Shown piece after piece: positions 8,683 to 16,318 of a stretch of 64,000 nt of DNA. Position 1 is the first letter of the stretch, and the number at the start of each line of letters is the position of its first letter. The DNA is from Alphaproteobacteria bacterium. Lineage in GTDB: Bacteria > Pseudomonadota > Alphaproteobacteria > Rhodospirillales > Rhodospirillaceae. The position numbers were made by a program, and so were the translations under genes. Below the pieces are notes generated by a model, which saw nothing but the letters and a program-made list of their open reading frames with translations, did not search any database and had not been told where the DNA came from. The stretch is from contig JAURPI010000016.1 in NCBI GenBank assembly GCA_030835385.1, positions 186,001-250,000 of the forward strand. The letters run 5' to 3'.

Positions 8683-10230
8683 ATGACTAAATACAGCACG
8701 TTTTCTCAGTTCGAATCATCGATAACAAAACGTTCCTTTTTGAAGGGCTCAATGGCAGCTGCGGCATTAAGCACCCAATCTTTTGGTGTGCGCCACGCAT
8801 TGGCCCAAAACGCTGAGTGGGATTTGATCGTTGTTGGCGGGGGCACCACCGGTATGCCGGCCGCTTTGTTCGCTGCTGACCGTGGCGCCCGTGTATTACT
8901 GATTGATAAAGCACCCCGACTTGGTGGCACTTTGGACCGAACGGGCGGCCAAGTCGCTGCGGCGGGAACAGTGTGGCAAAAGCAACAGGGCATCACAGAT
9001 TCACCAGATGCCCACTACGACGATGTCATGCGCATCAATCGCCACACATCTGATCCCGTTCTAACACGGCTCTTGGTCGACAACGCCGCTGAGACAATCA
9101 ACTGGTATGCGGTGCGTGGCTATACGGTCATGGATGGTCACCCTGTATTGGGCAGCGGTCACGAATTCTTCACGACCCGCCGGTATCAATGGAATGAGGA
9201 AGAAGGTCAGGGATTCCAAAAAATCCTTGATCCGATGATTGAAGAGGCTAAAGCCACTAGCCGTTTATCTGTGCTCCTGTCCACCGGAGCGACAGATTTA
9301 ATTAAAGATGAAACGGGCGCTGTCCGCGGCGTCGTAGCGGAGAACGATAGCGGCGAGCGGGTCGACTACCGCAGCAGGTTTGTTGCCTTGTGCAGTGGCG
9401 GCTGTGCGGCCAATCCCCGCATGTATCAAGAATTGCATGGCATGCCGCTGTATTGGGACGTTGCCTACCCCTTTAGCCAAGGCGACGGCATTACGCTTGG
9501 TCTTGGTGCCGGTGGTTATGTGCGAGGGGGAAATATGTTCGCACCGGTCTTTGGCATAATTCTCGAGAGCAATCATTTTCCAGCGCCCTTGGCTGCTGGT
9601 CCGGTTCTCGAGCCGCGCTATCGCATGCCGTGGGAAGTGTTCGTCAACGTACATGGCAAACGTTTTGTGCAGGAAGATCACCCAAGTTTGGCGCATAGGG
9701 AATACACACTCAGTGTCCAGCCGGGACATCGTCACTGGGCAATCTTCGACCAAGAGATTCTGGATACTGCGCCACCGCTCATTCCGCGTTGGTCGCGGGA
9801 AAAATTGGAAGATGCCTTTATCGATCACCCCATGTTTGCGAAGGCCGAGACCCTTGGCGAAGTGGGCGTCAAAGCTGGCATCAATCCCTATAATCTAGAG
9901 CGAGAGATCGCCGCCTATAACACCGCGGTTCTGGATAATGCGCCCGACGCAATGGGCCGCGGTCATCGCCCCCTTCCGGTAGCTAAAGGGCCGTTCTATG
10001 CCGTCCAGCTTCAGGGTGCGACAGTTAAGTCTGCAGCTGGCTTAGGGGTCGATGGAGATCTACGTGTCACCCGCAGCGATGGCACACCGATTCCAAATCT
10101 TTACGCGGCCGGCGAAGTGATCGGTGGAGCCGCAACATCAGGTCGGGCGCTTACCAACGGCATGGGTATGACCCCGGCGCTGACATTTGGGCGTTTATTG
10201 GGGCAGAAAATTATCCCGTTCACGGCGTAA
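8683..10230 (+). CDS. Exported FAD-dependent oxidoreductase, flavocytochrome c/fumarate reductase flavoprotein type
   Basis: A 515-residue FAD_binding_2 protein. Residues about 15-45 form a Tat-like signal: TKRSFLKGS, then an alanine-rich stretch ending in ALAQNAEWD. The twin-arginine position reads Lys-Arg instead of Arg-Arg. The FAD fold begins with IVVGGGTTGMPAAL and LLIDKAPRLGGTL. The C-terminus has the second FAD contact GGAATSGRALTNGMGMT. Relatives include urocanate reductase, periplasmic fumarate reductase subunits and 3-ketosteroid dehydrogenases; no heme motif (CxxCH) is visible, so electrons must come from a partner. ATG 8683 is chosen over the upstream in-frame TTG 8677 because GGAG lies seven bases before it. 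The substrate is not predictable. Confidence 0.85.
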   Translation: MTKYSTFSQFESSITKRSFLKGSMAAAALSTQSFGVRHALAQNAEWDLIVVGGGTTGMPAALFAADRGARVLLIDKAPRLGGTLDRTGGQVAAAGTVWQKQQGITDSPDAHYDDVMRINRHTSDPVLTRLLVDNAAETINWYAVRGYTVMDGHPVLGSGHEFFTTRRYQWNEEEGQGFQKILDPMIEEAKATSRLSVLLSTGATDLIKDETGAVRGVVAENDSGERVDYRSRFVALCSGGCAANPRMYQELHGMPLYWDVAYPFSQGDGITLGLGAGGYVRGGNMFAPVFGIILESNHFPAPLAAGPVLEPRYRMPWEVFVNVHGKRFVQEDHPSLAHREYTLSVQPGHRHWAIFDQEILDTAPPLIPRWSREKLEDAFIDHPMFAKAETLGEVGVKAGINPYNLEREIAAYNTAVLDNAPDAMGRGHRPLPVAKGPFYAVQLQGATVKSAAGLGVDGDLRVTRSDGTPIPNLYAAGEVIGGAATSGRALTNGMGMTPALTFGRLLGQKIIPFTA

Positions 10231-10276
10231 CGAAGGCCAACGCGATCGTGCACCGTTATCGCAAACTGATAGAAAA

Positions 10277-10351
10277 TGGAGCGGGCGAGGCGATTCGAAC
10301 GCCCGACCCCAACCTTGGCAAGGTTGTGCTCTACCCCTGAGCTACGCCCGC
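10277..10351 (-). tRNA. tRNA-Gly (anticodon GCC)
   Basis: A complete cloverleaf on the minus strand. The acceptor GCGGGCG pairs with CGCCCGC, the discriminator is U, and CCA is encoded (10279-10277). The D arm is AGCTCAGGGGTAGAGC. The anticodon stem CAACC/GGTTG holds the loop TTGCCAA with anticodon GCC. The T arm carries TTCGAAT. An open frame on the plus strand crosses it and runs into the thioredoxin gene; that part is not coding. Confidence 0.97.
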
Positions 10352-10533
10352 TCGATAGACGACAGGCCAAGGGCCCGCCGGGGAAGGCGCGGACTATACC
10401 CATTCAGCAAGGGTTTGCAAGGGCTGGCTCGCTGGCCCGGCCAGTCAACTTTGGGTCTTTCCCTTGCGTTTCACCCCTTTTGGACGCATCTAAGGGGCTA
10501 GCGACCTACATCCATACGTTTCAAGAGGCTGAC

Positions 10534-11466
10534 ATGTTAATCGGTGATTCATCTGACCCCTCCGCTGCGGCCCTATCTACGCAGCCGCCTGGCGATCTGA
10601 TCAAGGAGAGCAGCACCGCAACCTTCCAGCAGGATGTGCTCGAGGCCTCCCAATCCGTGCCTGTGATTGTTGATTTCTGGGCCCCGTGGTGTGGACCCTG
10701 CAAACAGCTCGGCCCTGCATTGGAGAAACTGGTCACCAGTTATGGGGGCAAGGTCAAGATGGTCAAAATCAACGTTGACGAAAACCAGCCCCTGGCAGCT
10801 CAGATGCAGGTGCAATCCATTCCCGCCGTGTTCGCGTTTAAAGGTGGGCGTCCCGTGGATGGGTTCATGGGGGGCATGCCCGATAGTCAGCTTAAAGCCT
10901 TCATCGACAAACTCACCGATGGAGAAGGGTCACCCGTTGATGCGGCTATCGCTCAAGCGGAGGCCATGGCCGAAGCGGGGCAGTATGAAGAGGCTCTATC
11001 GATTTATCAGCAGGTGTTGGGACAGGACCCCGAGAATGTATTGGCGTTGAGCGGGGCATTGCGTTGCTACATGGATCTCGGGCAGGACGACATCGCTCAA
11101 CAAGTTGTGGAGCAACTGCCAGACGACTTGAAAGCGAAGCCGGAGATCGTCGCTGTGGCAACGGCCTTAGAGCTCAAGATGTCGACGGCGTCGGGCGGCT
11201 CAAATGAGGAAATTGTCGCGCTCGAGCAAAAAGTTACGGCTGACCCCAAGGACATGCAGGCTCGGTTTGATTTGGCGATGGCCTACTACGGTGCGGACAA
11301 TCGTGAGGCAGCGGTCGAAGCTTTGCTCGAGATTGTTAAACTTGATCGCAAATGGGATGACGATGGCGCCCGCAAACAGTTGGTTAAATTTTTCGAAGCT
11401 TTTGGTCCGACCGATCCCCTCACCGTCGATGGTCGCCGCCAGCTGTCCTCTTTGTTGTTCACCTAG
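10534..11466 (+). CDS. cnoX: CnoX-type thioredoxin-TPR co-chaperone
   Basis: A 310-residue cytoplasmic protein. The N-terminal thioredoxin domain (about 30-130) has the active site WAPWCGPCKQLGP, and the C-terminal half consists of TPR-like helices (for example EAGQYEEALSIYQQVLGQDP). This is the CnoX/YbbN architecture: a holdase that protects substrates from over-oxidation and hands them to GroEL or DnaK. Unlike the E. coli protein, the CxxC is complete, as in Caulobacter, so it should be redox-active. The open frame extends upstream through the tRNA-Gly gene. ATG 10534 is chosen because AAGAGG precedes it at a suitable distance and the thioredoxin fold starts soon after. It leads an operon with LonN, Trm112 and DUF971 genes. 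Confidence 0.88.
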   Translation: MLIGDSSDPSAAALSTQPPGDLIKESSTATFQQDVLEASQSVPVIVDFWAPWCGPCKQLGPALEKLVTSYGGKVKMVKINVDENQPLAAQMQVQSIPAVFAFKGGRPVDGFMGGMPDSQLKAFIDKLTDGEGSPVDAAIAQAEAMAEAGQYEEALSIYQQVLGQDPENVLALSGALRCYMDLGQDDIAQQVVEQLPDDLKAKPEIVAVATALELKMSTASGGSNEEIVALEQKVTADPKDMQARFDLAMAYYGADNREAAVEALLEIVKLDRKWDDDGARKQLVKFFEAFGPTDPLTVDGRRQLSSLLFT

Positions 11467-11483
11467 TTTAAAGGCACCAGTCT

Positions 11484-12221
11484 TTGTTCAGCCCCATCTC
11501 CACCAAGTTTGAAGATTTGCCGCAACACATTCCGGTGTTTCCACTTACCGGGGCGCTTCTTCTTCCCGGTGGACGGTTGCCGCTTAACCTGTTTGAGCCG
11601 CGCTATTTAAGAATGGCGCTGGATTCTTTGGCAGCAGGCCGCATGATCGGCATGATCCAGCCGAACTACGACGCGGTTGGTGGCGGCAATCCGCTTAATG
11701 ACCAACCGGAAGACGATGACGGCGAATCTGAGTCGACGCTTGATCTGCAAGATGATGATGAAGTACCGCTCTACAAGACGGGCTGTGTCGGTCGCATTGT
11801 CTACTTTGAAGAAACCGATGACGGCCGTTTACTGATTGCGTTGCGCGGCCTCACACGGTTCCGAATGCTTGAAGAACTTGAAGGCCTCAAAGGCTATCGC
11901 CGGGTGCAGGCTGATTACACGCCTTTTCGTCAGGACATTGAAAGACAACACTTTGAGGGTTTTGACCTTGATCGCGATACACTGCTGGAGACACTGCAAC
12001 CCTATATTGATGCTCAGGGGATGCGGCTTAAAGTCGATATCATCAAAGGCTTATCAGACCATACGCTGGTGTCATCTCTGTGCATGATCTGTCCCTTTGA
12101 TCCGCGCGAAAAGCAGGCGTTACTAGAAATTGAAACAGTCGAAGAGCGCGCAGATATGCTTCTTGCGCTGTTGCAGATGGGCGTGTTCGAAGCGGGCGCC
12201 TCAGAAGGTCCCAGCCAATAG
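11484..12221 (+). CDS. Lon N-terminal (LON substrate-binding) domain protein
   Basis: A stand-alone LON domain protein of 245 residues with no ATPase or protease part. The start region reads HIPVFPLTGALLLPGG followed by LPLNLFEPRYL, the hallmark of the Lon substrate-recognition domain. A low-complexity acidic insert rich in Asp and Glu sits at about residues 70-95, and LRGLTRF follows at the end of the beta region. The C-terminal part is helical. The start is a TTG at 11484 with AAGG nine bases upstream; no better start occurs before the conserved region. It follows cnoX after 17 bases. The family is common beside thioredoxin-like genes in alphaproteobacteria. A role in protein quality control is inferred. 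Confidence 0.85.
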   Translation: MFSPISTKFEDLPQHIPVFPLTGALLLPGGRLPLNLFEPRYLRMALDSLAAGRMIGMIQPNYDAVGGGNPLNDQPEDDDGESESTLDLQDDDEVPLYKTGCVGRIVYFEETDDGRLLIALRGLTRFRMLEELEGLKGYRRVQADYTPFRQDIERQHFEGFDLDRDTLLETLQPYIDAQGMRLKVDIIKGLSDHTLVSSLCMICPFDPREKQALLEIETVEERADMLLALLQMGVFEAGASEGPSQ

Positions 12222-12263
12222 AGATCATCTACACCGTCGCCCCAAAACCGATGAGAGACCACA

Positions 12264-12449
12264 ATGGTAACGTCAGAAGTCGATCCCAAACTACTTGATA
12301 TTCTGGTGTGCCCTGTCACCAAGGGGCCGCTGGAGTACGACACTGAGGCGCAGGAATTAGTCAGCAAAAAAGCTGGGCTCGCTTTTCCGGTCCGCGACGG
12401 GATTCCCATTATGCTGCCCGATGAGGCACGCCGTATCGACGAAGATTAG
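12264..12449 (+). CDS. Trm112-like small protein (UPF0434/YcaR family)
   Basis: A 61-residue protein. It contains [17 protein letters not shown] near the N-terminus and [19 protein letters not shown] near the C-terminus, both diagnostic of the bacterial Trm112 fold. In eukaryotes and archaea this fold activates methyltransferases. Only one cysteine of the first zinc-ribbon pair is present (CPVT where CPxC is usual), as in many bacterial members that do not bind zinc. It lies between the LON-domain gene and the DUF971 gene, five bases before the latter. The bacterial partner is unknown. Confidence 0.88.
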   Translation: MVTSEVDPKLLDILVCPVTKGPLEYDTEAQELVSKKAGLAFPVRDGIPIMLPDEARRIDED

Positions 12450-12454
12450 GCCGC

Positions 12455-12826
12455 ATGCCACCTGATATGACCGATTCTGTCTGGCCGACGGACCTTTCTT
12501 ATGACCCGAAGGCAAAGTCTTTGTCGGTAATCTTCGATACCGGCGAAACATTTATCCTGCCCGCAGAATATTTGCGTGTGGAAAGCCCCTCAGCAGAAGT
12601 GCAAGCCCATGGCGGTGAGAAAGTCATTGTTGGTGGCCGCCGCCATGTCGGCATTATGGAAATTGAACCCGTCGGAAACTATGCGGTTCGTATTGTGTTC
12701 GATGATCTCCATGATACCGGTATCTATTCGTGGCGCACTTTGTATGATCTGGGTGTTGAACAAGAGGGTCGATGGGCAGATTATTTAACGGCGTTAGACA
12801 CCAAGGGTTTGAGTCGCGACCCGTAA
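12455..12826 (+). CDS. DUF971 (gamma-butyrobetaine hydroxylase N-terminal-like) protein
   Basis: A 123-residue DUF971 protein. The family core is visible as FILPAEYLRVESPSAEV, then GIMEIEPVGNYAVRIVFDD, and HDTGIYSWRTLYDLG near the C-terminus. The same domain forms the N-terminus of gamma-butyrobetaine hydroxylase and is found free or fused in iron-sulfur carrier proteins. A link to Fe-S metabolism is suggested by the family but is not shown here. It is the last gene of the cnoX/lonN/Trm112 operon and converges on the ubiquinone hydroxylase gene after nine bases. Confidence 0.85.
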   Translation: MPPDMTDSVWPTDLSYDPKAKSLSVIFDTGETFILPAEYLRVESPSAEVQAHGGEKVIVGGRRHVGIMEIEPVGNYAVRIVFDDLHDTGIYSWRTLYDLGVEQEGRWADYLTALDTKGLSRDP

Positions 12827-12835
12827 GAACATGGC

Positions 12836-14059
12836 TTAGCCGGGAGCTTCTCCCCGCATTAGTTTGGGCAAGTCGCCCACCTGTCCCATGGCATGCCGCA
12901 TAAACGTTTTTTTCAAAGGCGGTAAATTATTGACAGTCGCTAGGCCAGCATGAAGCGCAGCTTTAAGCGGCCGCACGTCATTTGAGAACAGTCGATTTAG
13001 AACGTCGGTCATACCAGCCATCAAAAGATTATCGGCTCGTCGCCACCGCTGATACCGTTCTAGGCCCGCGTGGTGTGCGAGGTCTAACCCGTAGCGCTTG
13101 GCTTCGACAAGAATATCGATCAAGGCTGCCGCGTCGCGCAGTCCAAGGTTAAGGCCTTGTCCCGCTATAGGGTGAATGCCATGGGCTGCGTCACCCACCA
13201 AAGCCAATCGTGTGTCGGTGTAAGACGTTGCAACTTGCAGACCTAACGGATGCTGAAAGCGCGGCCCCACTAAATATAAATTTCCTAAAAACCCGCCGAC
13301 CCGTTCCGCAATTTCATTGAGAAACGCGTCGTCGTCTAAGGCCATGAAGGAATCCACCAACGCAGTGCGTTCGGTCCATACCAAAGAGGACCTATGCCCT
13401 CCTCGAAGCGGTAAAATGGCAAAAGGTCCGCTGGCCAAAAACCGTTCGTGGGCGATGCCTTGATGAGAAACCGCGTGGTCTATGGTCGCAACAATCGCAT
13501 TTTGTTTGTAGGCCCAACCGGTAACGTCAATACCAGCGGCTTTCCGTGTTGCTGATCCACGTCCGTCGGCGGCCACTATCAATTGCCCATTTATCGTTCG
13601 TCCGTCTTTAAGGGAAACGCAGGCCCTGCTGTTGTCCCTGTGCATTTCAACGATCTCGGCAGGTGCCGCGACGGTCAAGCCGCCGGTCTCTTGCGTGAGG
13701 TGCAAAAGCCCCGCTCGCATATCGCGATTCTCGATCATGTATCCCAACGGTGCGTCGCCGATGTCGGTATGGTCATAATGCAAGAACAACAAAGACGGTC
13801 CGTCAGAGACGCGAATTTCGCGAATGGGTTCTGTTTTCTCTTGTACGACAGGCCACAGACCGATGCCGTCTAAAGCGATTTTGCTGGATTGGGCAATGGC
13901 AGACGCCCGACCGTCGAAGGACGGAGAAATCCCGTCGGCTGGTGCGATGCGGTCGATCACTACTGTCTGAATGCCCTGAGCCGCCAAGCCGCAGGCGAGG
14001 GTGGCGCCGGTCAGCCCGCCACCAATGATGATAACTTCGGTTTCCATGTGCGTTGACAT
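12836..14059 (-). CDS. UbiH/UbiF/Coq6-family FAD-dependent hydroxylase
   Basis: A 407-residue aromatic hydroxylase of the ubiquinone pathway. It has the N-terminal FAD loop IIIGGGLTGATLA (10-22), the DG motif VAADGRGSATRKAAGI (about 162-177), and GDAAHGIHPIAGQGLNLGLRDA near residues 289-310, the signature of the UbiH/COQ6 family. It would introduce a ring hydroxyl during ubiquinone synthesis; which position (C1, C5 or C6) cannot be told, because alphaproteobacteria often use broad-specificity members such as UbiL or UbiM. An alternative start four codons downstream also reads well. The gene stands alone, convergent with the DUF971 gene. Confidence 0.87.
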   Translation of the reverse strand: MSTHMETEVIIIGGGLTGATLACGLAAQGIQTVVIDRIAPADGISPSFDGRASAIAQSSKIALDGIGLWPVVQEKTEPIREIRVSDGPSLLFLHYDHTDIGDAPLGYMIENRDMRAGLLHLTQETGGLTVAAPAEIVEMHRDNSRACVSLKDGRTINGQLIVAADGRGSATRKAAGIDVTGWAYKQNAIVATIDHAVSHQGIAHERFLASGPFAILPLRGGHRSSLVWTERTALVDSFMALDDDAFLNEIAERVGGFLGNLYLVGPRFQHPLGLQVATSYTDTRLALVGDAAHGIHPIAGQGLNLGLRDAAALIDILVEAKRYGLDLAHHAGLERYQRWRRADNLLMAGMTDVLNRLFSNDVRPLKAALHAGLATVNNLPPLKKTFMRHAMGQVGDLPKLMRGEAPG

Positions 14060-14189
14060 ACCCAGGCTTTCGCTTATGGCGGCCGGCCCGTCAACCGGAT
14101 TAGGTGAGAATCTGTTGGAACGTCTTTAAATTGGCCGATCCATGCTCTATGGTCCCGCCGCCTACCGATACCCAGTGTTTAACGGGTAC

Positions 14190-14265
14190 GCCGCCTTAGC
14201 TCAGTTGGTAGAGCATCGCATTCGTAATGCGGGGGTCGCAAGTTCAAATCTTGCAGGCGGCACCA
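14190..14265 (+). tRNA. tRNA-Thr (anticodon CGT)
   Basis: A complete cloverleaf. The acceptor GCCGCCT pairs with AGGCGGC, followed by discriminator A and encoded CCA. The D arm is AGCTCAGTTGGTAGAGC. The anticodon loop TTCGTAA carries CGT. The T arm contains GTTCAAATC. Minus-strand open frames that cross it are shadows. Confidence 0.97.
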
Positions 14266-14625
14266 CCTCTCTCATGTGATCCTGCTGACTATACCTCTGG
14301 TTGGTGCACCTAACACTGCGGCAGGATGTAAACCGTGTCTTCTTAAATGCCGGCACGAAACCCAAAAGCAAACGAGACATACATGGTGGAACAAACAAAA
14401 ATTCCAGCCAAGGCGACTATGATTAGACGGCGTACCTTTTTGCGTGCTGTGTGAGCCATCGGTCGCTTTTCTGCATTTGGGATACATGCTCATCGTTACA
14501 AAGTCCTAGTCACGATAACAGCAGGCCTCTTAAATTGTGCTTCTTTTCCCATCTTGACCGCTTTCGCATCATCACAGTGGGGCGGGCTTCGCGTCTCTAA
14601 GATATTCAGGAAAGGACTCTTCATT
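14266..14625 (+). other. Gene-poor stretch after tRNA-Thr
   Basis: No convincing gene is seen in about 360 bases. The only short plus-strand frame of note starts at ATG 14382 and encodes 23 residues ending in MIRRRTFLRAV, which looks like a clipped twin-arginine signal; it has no continuation. There is no integrase or repeat of the tRNA 3' end. The stretch probably holds the promoter of the small secreted-protein gene that follows. Confidence 0.4.
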
Positions 14626-14925
14626 ATGATCGGTATGATCATGTGTGCAGCAGCAGCGCTAATTCTGGCCGGTGCAACGGCGCAAGCGCAGCCGGCAAAG
14701 GAGCCAAAGGGTCCAATGGGTCGTGGCGGAGGCGGTGTTAGTCCGGTCATGATGACCTCTGGCCCAGCCCTCAAGAAATTTTGTGACGGTCAAAGGGGCA
14801 TGCCCGGGGTTCGCTGTTTGATGGACAACATCACAGACATACCTTAGCCCTGCGCCGATGCGCTCGCCGAAGCCAGTGACAATATGGAAAGAGATCACGG
14901 TCCTAGTGACGGTGACGACGAATAG
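14626..14925 (+). pseudogene. Small secreted protein interrupted by an in-frame TAG
   Basis: ATG 14626 is preceded by an AGGAAAGGA ribosome binding site. It begins a signal peptide (MIGMIMCAAAALILAGATAQA with cleavage near AQA) and a short mature part containing GPMGRGGGGVSP and GPALKKFCDGQRGMPGVRC. The frame meets TAG at 14845-14847 after DNITDIP. It then continues in the same phase for 25 codons (PCADALAEASDNMERDHG and an acidic end) to a second TAG at 14923. The downstream stretch looks like genuine coding sequence, with a third cysteine and an acidic tail, so the original protein was probably about 99 residues. Alternatively the 73-residue form is the real product. The family is not recognised. 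Confidence 0.5.
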
Positions 14926-14941
14926 AAGAGGGCTATCGGGA

Positions 14942-16318
14942 CTAGTCTGACGCTGGTCGTTGTAAGGCACATGACAGAAGGGCAACAGGCTCTCCGTCGC
15001 AGTAGGCATCAAAAGCTTCGACAATGTGATCTGCATCGGTCGGCGTGAAACGGGCCCTAAGTAGCCTGGTCACTTTGGCGCGCCGGGCTTGCCCATCCAG
15101 CGGGTTAGACGCGTCTCCCAGCGGATAAGTCGCGGTTTGGGTCACGGTATCTCCGTTCTTTAGAGCCACTGTAACGCGTGCTGGGCGACCGGCCGGGTAA
15201 TGGCTATCTAGGTCTGGATCGTGACTCACAGCGATACGGTTCATCATTTTCTGCACGTCATCCGCACGCAATGTTTCGTCCGTCAAGGTCCGTTCGTTTA
15301 GGTCGCCATGGCAGAGTGCAATGGCGCAGGTTGCGGCCTGGCTGAACCGTGCCGCTAAACTGTTTTCTGGATTGGGATTATCGAAGGCCAAGCCGGCGTC
15401 ATATGTTGAAATCTCAACATGATCAATCTGCTCTGCTGTCAACGCATGTTTATGAATAAGAAACGCTGTTGCATCGTTGGCACCGTGCAAGTGCGCACAG
15501 GTTGGGTGGACTTTGAAATACGCGTTTAGACATTCGTAAGCGGACCATTCACCCGAGGACCCAATGTCGTTTGTAAGGTGTCTGGGATCAAAGTTAGCTC
15601 CAGCCCGTGGTCCGAAGAAGGACTCAAGTGTTCCAGGTAACGGTACAAGCCCAGCCGCAACGCCCTCGGCGACAGTGAGCGCAGTGACCGCGCCCACACC
15701 TATGTACAAATGATGGGCGCTGGCCCCCTGGACTGGTAGGTCGCGATAGGGCATGAGCGCAATCGCCGCCGCTGTTTCAATCGCAGCCTGTAGTGCGGCT
15801 TCGTCTTTAGCATCTCGCAAATGAACAGCTGAGACGGCCGCACCAATTGTGCTCCACGTGCCTGTGTCATGAAGAAAGGAATTGAGACCATCCATCGCAA
15901 TACCGATCCGGGCCCCGGTTTCATATCCAGCAACAAAAGCGGCTAAGACATCCGTTGCCGGACGGTCTGACACTTCAGCCAGTGCAAGCAGGACCGGCAC
16001 ACTATGGCTGGCCGGATGCCCTCGCGCCATCCTATGGCCATCCTGAAGTTGGAGAACTGTGGTCGCGCCACCGTTAATTTGCACAGCACTATGGGGCGAT
16101 ACCCCGGCTGTCACTCCAGGAACGGAAGCGGCCCCCCCTTCTTTGGCTCGCTCTATAGCAAAGGACCTATAGTTGTGATCGGCCAGTCCGGCGGCAACGA
16201 CAGCGATCGTATCCAAGAACAGGTCCTTGGCTTGTTCTTGCACATTTTCAGGTAGATCTGACCAATGTGTTTTAGTCGCGGCTTTAGCGAGTTGTTCTGC
16301 TGCGGTGGCTTGCATCAT
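14942..16318 (-). CDS. MmgE/PrpD family protein
   Basis: A 458-residue member of the MmgE/PrpD fold, which includes 2-methylcitrate dehydratase and cis-aconitate decarboxylase. The family segments DLFLDTIAVVAAG near the N-terminus, LQDGHRMARGHPASHSVPV around residue 95, and AYFKVHPTCAHLHGANDA in the C-terminal half are visible. Its ATG overlaps the TGA of the upstream binding-protein gene (ATGA), so an organic-acid substrate delivered by that importer is plausible. The usual methylcitrate-cycle partners (prpB, prpC) are absent here, so PrpD itself is not claimed. It is likely a cytoplasmic lyase or isomerase of unknown specificity. Confidence 0.85.
   Translation of the reverse strand: MMQATAAEQLAKAATKTHWSDLPENVQEQAKDLFLDTIAVVAAGLADHNYRSFAIERAKEGGAASVPGVTAGVSPHSAVQINGGATTVLQLQDGHRMARGHPASHSVPVLLALAEVSDRPATDVLAAFVAGYETGARIGIAMDGLNSFLHDTGTWSTIGAAVSAVHLRDAKDEAALQAAIETAAAIALMPYRDLPVQGASAHHLYIGVGAVTALTVAEGVAAGLVPLPGTLESFFGPRAGANFDPRHLTNDIGSSGEWSAYECLNAYFKVHPTCAHLHGANDATAFLIHKHALTAEQIDHVEISTYDAGLAFDNPNPENSLAARFSQAATCAIALCHGDLNERTLTDETLRADDVQKMMNRIAVSHDPDLDSHYPAGRPARVTVALKNGDTVTQTATYPLGDASNPLDGQARRAKVTRLLRARFTPTDADHIVEAFDAYCDGEPVALLSCALQRPASD

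Noticed and set aside
10276-10533. N-terminal 86-codon extension of the thioredoxin frame
   Set aside because: It runs through the tRNA-Gly gene on the opposite strand; the ribosome binding site and family start point to ATG 10534.
14201-14398. 65-codon minus-strand frame across tRNA-Thr
   Set aside because: The peptide end is only the antisense of the tRNA, a common false gene; there is no ribosome binding site or similarity.
14190-14625. tRNA-Thr as an integration site of a genomic island
   Set aside because: No integrase, no repeat of the tRNA 3' end and no shift in gene style are visible next to it.
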